Source: Adineta vaga (taxonomy: Eukaryota > Rotifera). From it: 64,000 bases of DNA. Under the pieces are notes generated by a model. That model was not told the DNA's origin, searched no databases, and saw only the letters and a list, made by a program, of their open reading frames with translations. The first letter of the stretch is position 1, and each line of letters begins with the position of its first letter. The translations under genes and the position numbers were made by a program. Below, one piece after another: positions 61,280 to 64,000 of the stretch. Location: positions 7,564,001-7,628,000 of the forward strand of contig CP075492.1 of the NCBI GenBank assembly GCA_021613535.1, in the 5' to 3' direction.

Positions 61280-62338
61280 TCTGAAAGTTGTAGTTGTATC
61301 TGTGTCAAGTAAGTGTCGTACGTATGAAGAAATTTAAGTAGTTACCTGTTCTCTTTGTACAAAAGTCTGTAATAAAAGGAAAATATTTTCTTAAAACGTC
61401 CGACGTAGCAGCACGTATTGGTTTCAACTCTATTATGAAAAAGAAAAAAAAACAACTACGAGACAAAAGCACACCTTTTCCATTGCATGTTTATACGCTA
61501 AGTCAATAGAAGAAAAAGTCTTAAAAAAAGAGTAAGCAAATACTATGAGTAGGTTTACATAGATTTAATGAGAAAACCATACGAATTTCGATGACAAACT
61601 CTGACAAAAGAAATACTACAGCTTATTGCTGCCTTGTTTACCTAGCAGATATTTCTTTCTTCAAATTTTTTTATATTCCTTGTTTACTAAGAAAAAACAT
61701 GATATAGTATGTTTTAATTGATTTATAAATTCTTTTTTTCTCAATCTAAATGTATCCATTACAATGAAATGAGAACATCGTAGCTGAATTTTCGTCTGAC
61801 ATTTATTTCGAAAAGAAATCTGAGTATTAGTAAACGATAGAAGAATGATGTGATGTAATTAAAAACTCATTTCAGGTTTAAACTAAAAATTTACAATGAT
61901 TCCATATGGTTAGATAATATTTTATTTTATTGTAAAATACGGTGTATTCTAAAATAAACCGTATACTTTTTATAAACACAACTCGCTTTTAAGACAAAAT
62001 CAATGTTATATTTATGAATCTAAAGCAAATCATAGCTTTATTTATAAACAACATCAACATACCTTTGTTCCCACGACTTCAATCATATGAAGGTAGATTA
62101 TCTAGATTCGAACAGAAGACTTATATCACAGTATATCGTTCAGTGAACACATAAAATGTAATATTCTGACAGTTCTGTTCTCCTGAATTAATCTCTTATT
62201 TTGCTTATGATTATTTTGACAATGATTTGCATGAAGATGATAAGACAAAACTCTGAATATAAGAAGTTCATTTACTGTCATTTAGTACAGATTTATTGAC
62301 GATATATTTATTATAGACAATCTTCCAACATACATTCT
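61280..62338. other. Intergenic region, no gene seen
   Basis: 1 kb of AT-rich DNA upstream of the ART-like gene and downstream of the receptor gene. A pyrimidine tract with AG just before 61279 suggests a 5' UTR intron reaching into this stretch. Confidence 0.45.
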
Positions 62339-63392
62339 TCAATGATCTCCTATTCGATGTCGACAACTTATTTGCTGTCGAAACATCCGACTTGTCAACG
62401 TAAAAATAAAGAATGTCATACTATGTCCAGCTCCTGATATTGCTCCAATAAGATTGATAAATACATTATCTATTGCCAATTGAAGACGATCTTTTACTTG
62501 ATCAGCTGTAAATATAATATACAATTGACAAATCGCATATGCAGTTGTTGTTAAACCAACTGTTAAACTTTGAAATAAAGCCATTCGAACTAAATTCTTT
62601 TCTTTATTCACTGACGCAGGTTGTGCAGGTGTTTGAATGAGCTATTGGTAATATTTTTCGACGACTAATATGTTGAATCGTTAATAGTGAAAAAGTAAGC
62701 ATTAACAAAGGTGGTCCTAGTCCATACATTACTAAATGCCAAATACCGAGAAAGAACCCATAAGAACTATTATCAACTGTACAACTTCGACGAGGTAAGA
62801 CGATCCCATAAAAAACAGGTATATGTGAATATGCAGCATGAATTAAAATGATTGTTAAAGGAATTGAACAACGAGCAATACGAAAACTACTCAGTTTTCG
62901 AATATTAGCCTGTGTTGAACTATGCAAGAATCTGGAAAATATTTATTCATAGAATGTCTTTGTTTTCATTTCTAGAAAATATAGTTACCTATCAACTGAA
63001 GCAAGAACAAGAAACCATATTGCTAATGCTCTAGGTAATGAAATAGGTGTGATTATAATTATCAAAATAGAAGTTTCTTACCGCCATGAAAAGGTCAGAT
63101 AACTTTTCAATTGACAGAATATCTGAGAATCTACAGTTGGATCGATACTATATCCTAACTGAAGTGTTCGAAGTGGGAAATTAAACACAGTGAAAAGAAG
63201 AGCAGCGATAGATGATGACAAGAAGTACATACAACATGGATTTGTTCTTAAATTTGGTCTGGTGAAGACATAAACATTTAATAGATTACAAACAACACCA
63301 AATGTGAAGATAACTGGAAAACTATATCGTGCAAGTGCAATAACGAATGCATTCATTTGATTGATCGAATTTTGAACATCCGATGAGGACAT
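62339..63392 (-). pseudogene. Rhodopsin-like 7TM receptor, 3 exons, apparent frameshift
   Basis: Exons 63392-63082, 63030-62989, 62931-62339. Helix 1 is FPVIFTFGVVCNLLNVYVF, followed by NPCCMYFLSSSIAALLF; the Cys at the top of helix 3 (FCQLKSYL) and the DRF motif after helix 3 (LASVDRFLH, spanning the exon 2-3 junction, equivalent to DRY) are present; helices 4 and 5 follow to HISRRKILPIAHS. The frame then ends at TGA/TAA near 62604, while the next frame carries helices 6-7 (VRMALFQSLTVGLTTTAYAICQL, VFINLIGAISGAGHSMTFFIFTL). Coding length is one base over a multiple of three, so a small indel around 62630-62650 is implied. Different family from the 20235 receptor. Ligand unknown. Confidence 0.75.
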
Positions 63393-64000
63393 TTTATAAT
63401 TGAAGAAGATGTTTCCGTAGATGAAATCCGTATATATATATATATATAAAGAAAAGTAAAATGCGTATTATAGAGATATGAAGTTTTTTAATGTAACCAT
63501 TTGTTATTAAACGAGGGAAAACGCAAAATAGATGAGTGGTCGGATGCTCGGAAATTATATCTGTTTTATGAAAGAATATATTAAGATCAGAAAAACCTTG
63601 TTAATCACACACCATTTGTCTTCAAAGTACTTCATTATTCATGTTTATACGTCCATGCATGAGCTAGTCCGCAAATAATAAAATCGTAAAATCTTCGAAT
63701 ATACACTAATGAGATGATTTGCTCTTTATTATAAATATCTCTCAAAAAACATATTAAGAAAATGAAATTTAAAAAGACAAAAGGGCATCCAATATGAGAG
63801 CGTTTAGGTGTTAGTAAGTGATGGATGCTAAAAGAATGCTGCTTTTTTTGTCCTCATTCGTACTTTTTATCAGAAATTTCCATCACTATAGATTATATTC
63901 AAACAGTATTAGTTGAAAAACATGTGAAATAAATCTTCTTTTTGTTTTGCAATCATATGAATATTTCATATTGATACTATATACGTGTTATCTAATGTTC
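63393..64000. other. Upstream flank of the receptor gene, no gene seen
   Basis: AT-rich, with a TA microsatellite at about 63432-63448. Nothing else is recognised up to the window edge. Confidence 0.45.

Overview
The window is AT-rich animal nuclear DNA. Genes carry many short spliceosomal introns (mostly about 40-80 bp, GT-AG). The gene mix points to a bdelloid rotifer: an NHL-REJ polycystin-1-like protein, a 28-repeat FG-GAP membrane protein, degenerate DnaJ-ankyrin and ADP-ribosyltransferase-like proteins ending in HGT/IFLSP or GVYCSP motifs, rotifer-type 7TM receptors, and compact intronless metabolic genes of microbial or fungal look. This assignment is inference; no taxonomic marker was searched.

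0-11.4 kb: a small uncharacterised gene, a single-pass membrane protein, an 11-exon U5 snRNP helicase gene (SNRNP200/Brr2) on the minus strand, and a membrane-anchored trypsin-like protease. 11.5-14.3 kb: an intronless fusion of a J-like domain, ankyrin repeats and an ART-like C-terminus. 14.4-19.1 kb: a 14-exon NHL-REJ-GPS gene, minus strand, with an in-frame stop and truncation at the GPS. 20.2-21.8 kb: a 7TM receptor gene, tail to tail with a broken paralogue. 22.7-23.8 kb: an intronless sugar isomerase/epimerase-like gene. 23.8-26.2 kb: simple-sequence-rich DNA.

26.2-42.4 kb: a ZAD/C2H2 zinc-finger gene, an innexin, a 16-exon polycystin-2 channel, a small membrane protein, a dual-specificity phosphatase and an SSBP2/3/4-type transcription cofactor. 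43.3-50.7 kb: four genes close together on the plus strand (MAPK7-like kinase, PXK-like PX pseudokinase, PI-PLC X-domain protein, TMEM184-like protein), operon-like in spacing. 50.8-52.3 kb: an intronless cytochrome P450. 53.8-63.4 kb: three lineage-type genes (FG-GAP protein, ART-like protein, 7TM receptor), each with one apparent frameshift.

Conserved housekeeping and signalling genes (SNRNP200, SSBP, PKD2-like, MAPK, PXK) keep phase perfectly across all their introns. Lesions are confined to the lineage-type families. Exon boundaries were worked out by hand from splice consensus, phase continuity and recalled family similarity; no alignment or database search was run.
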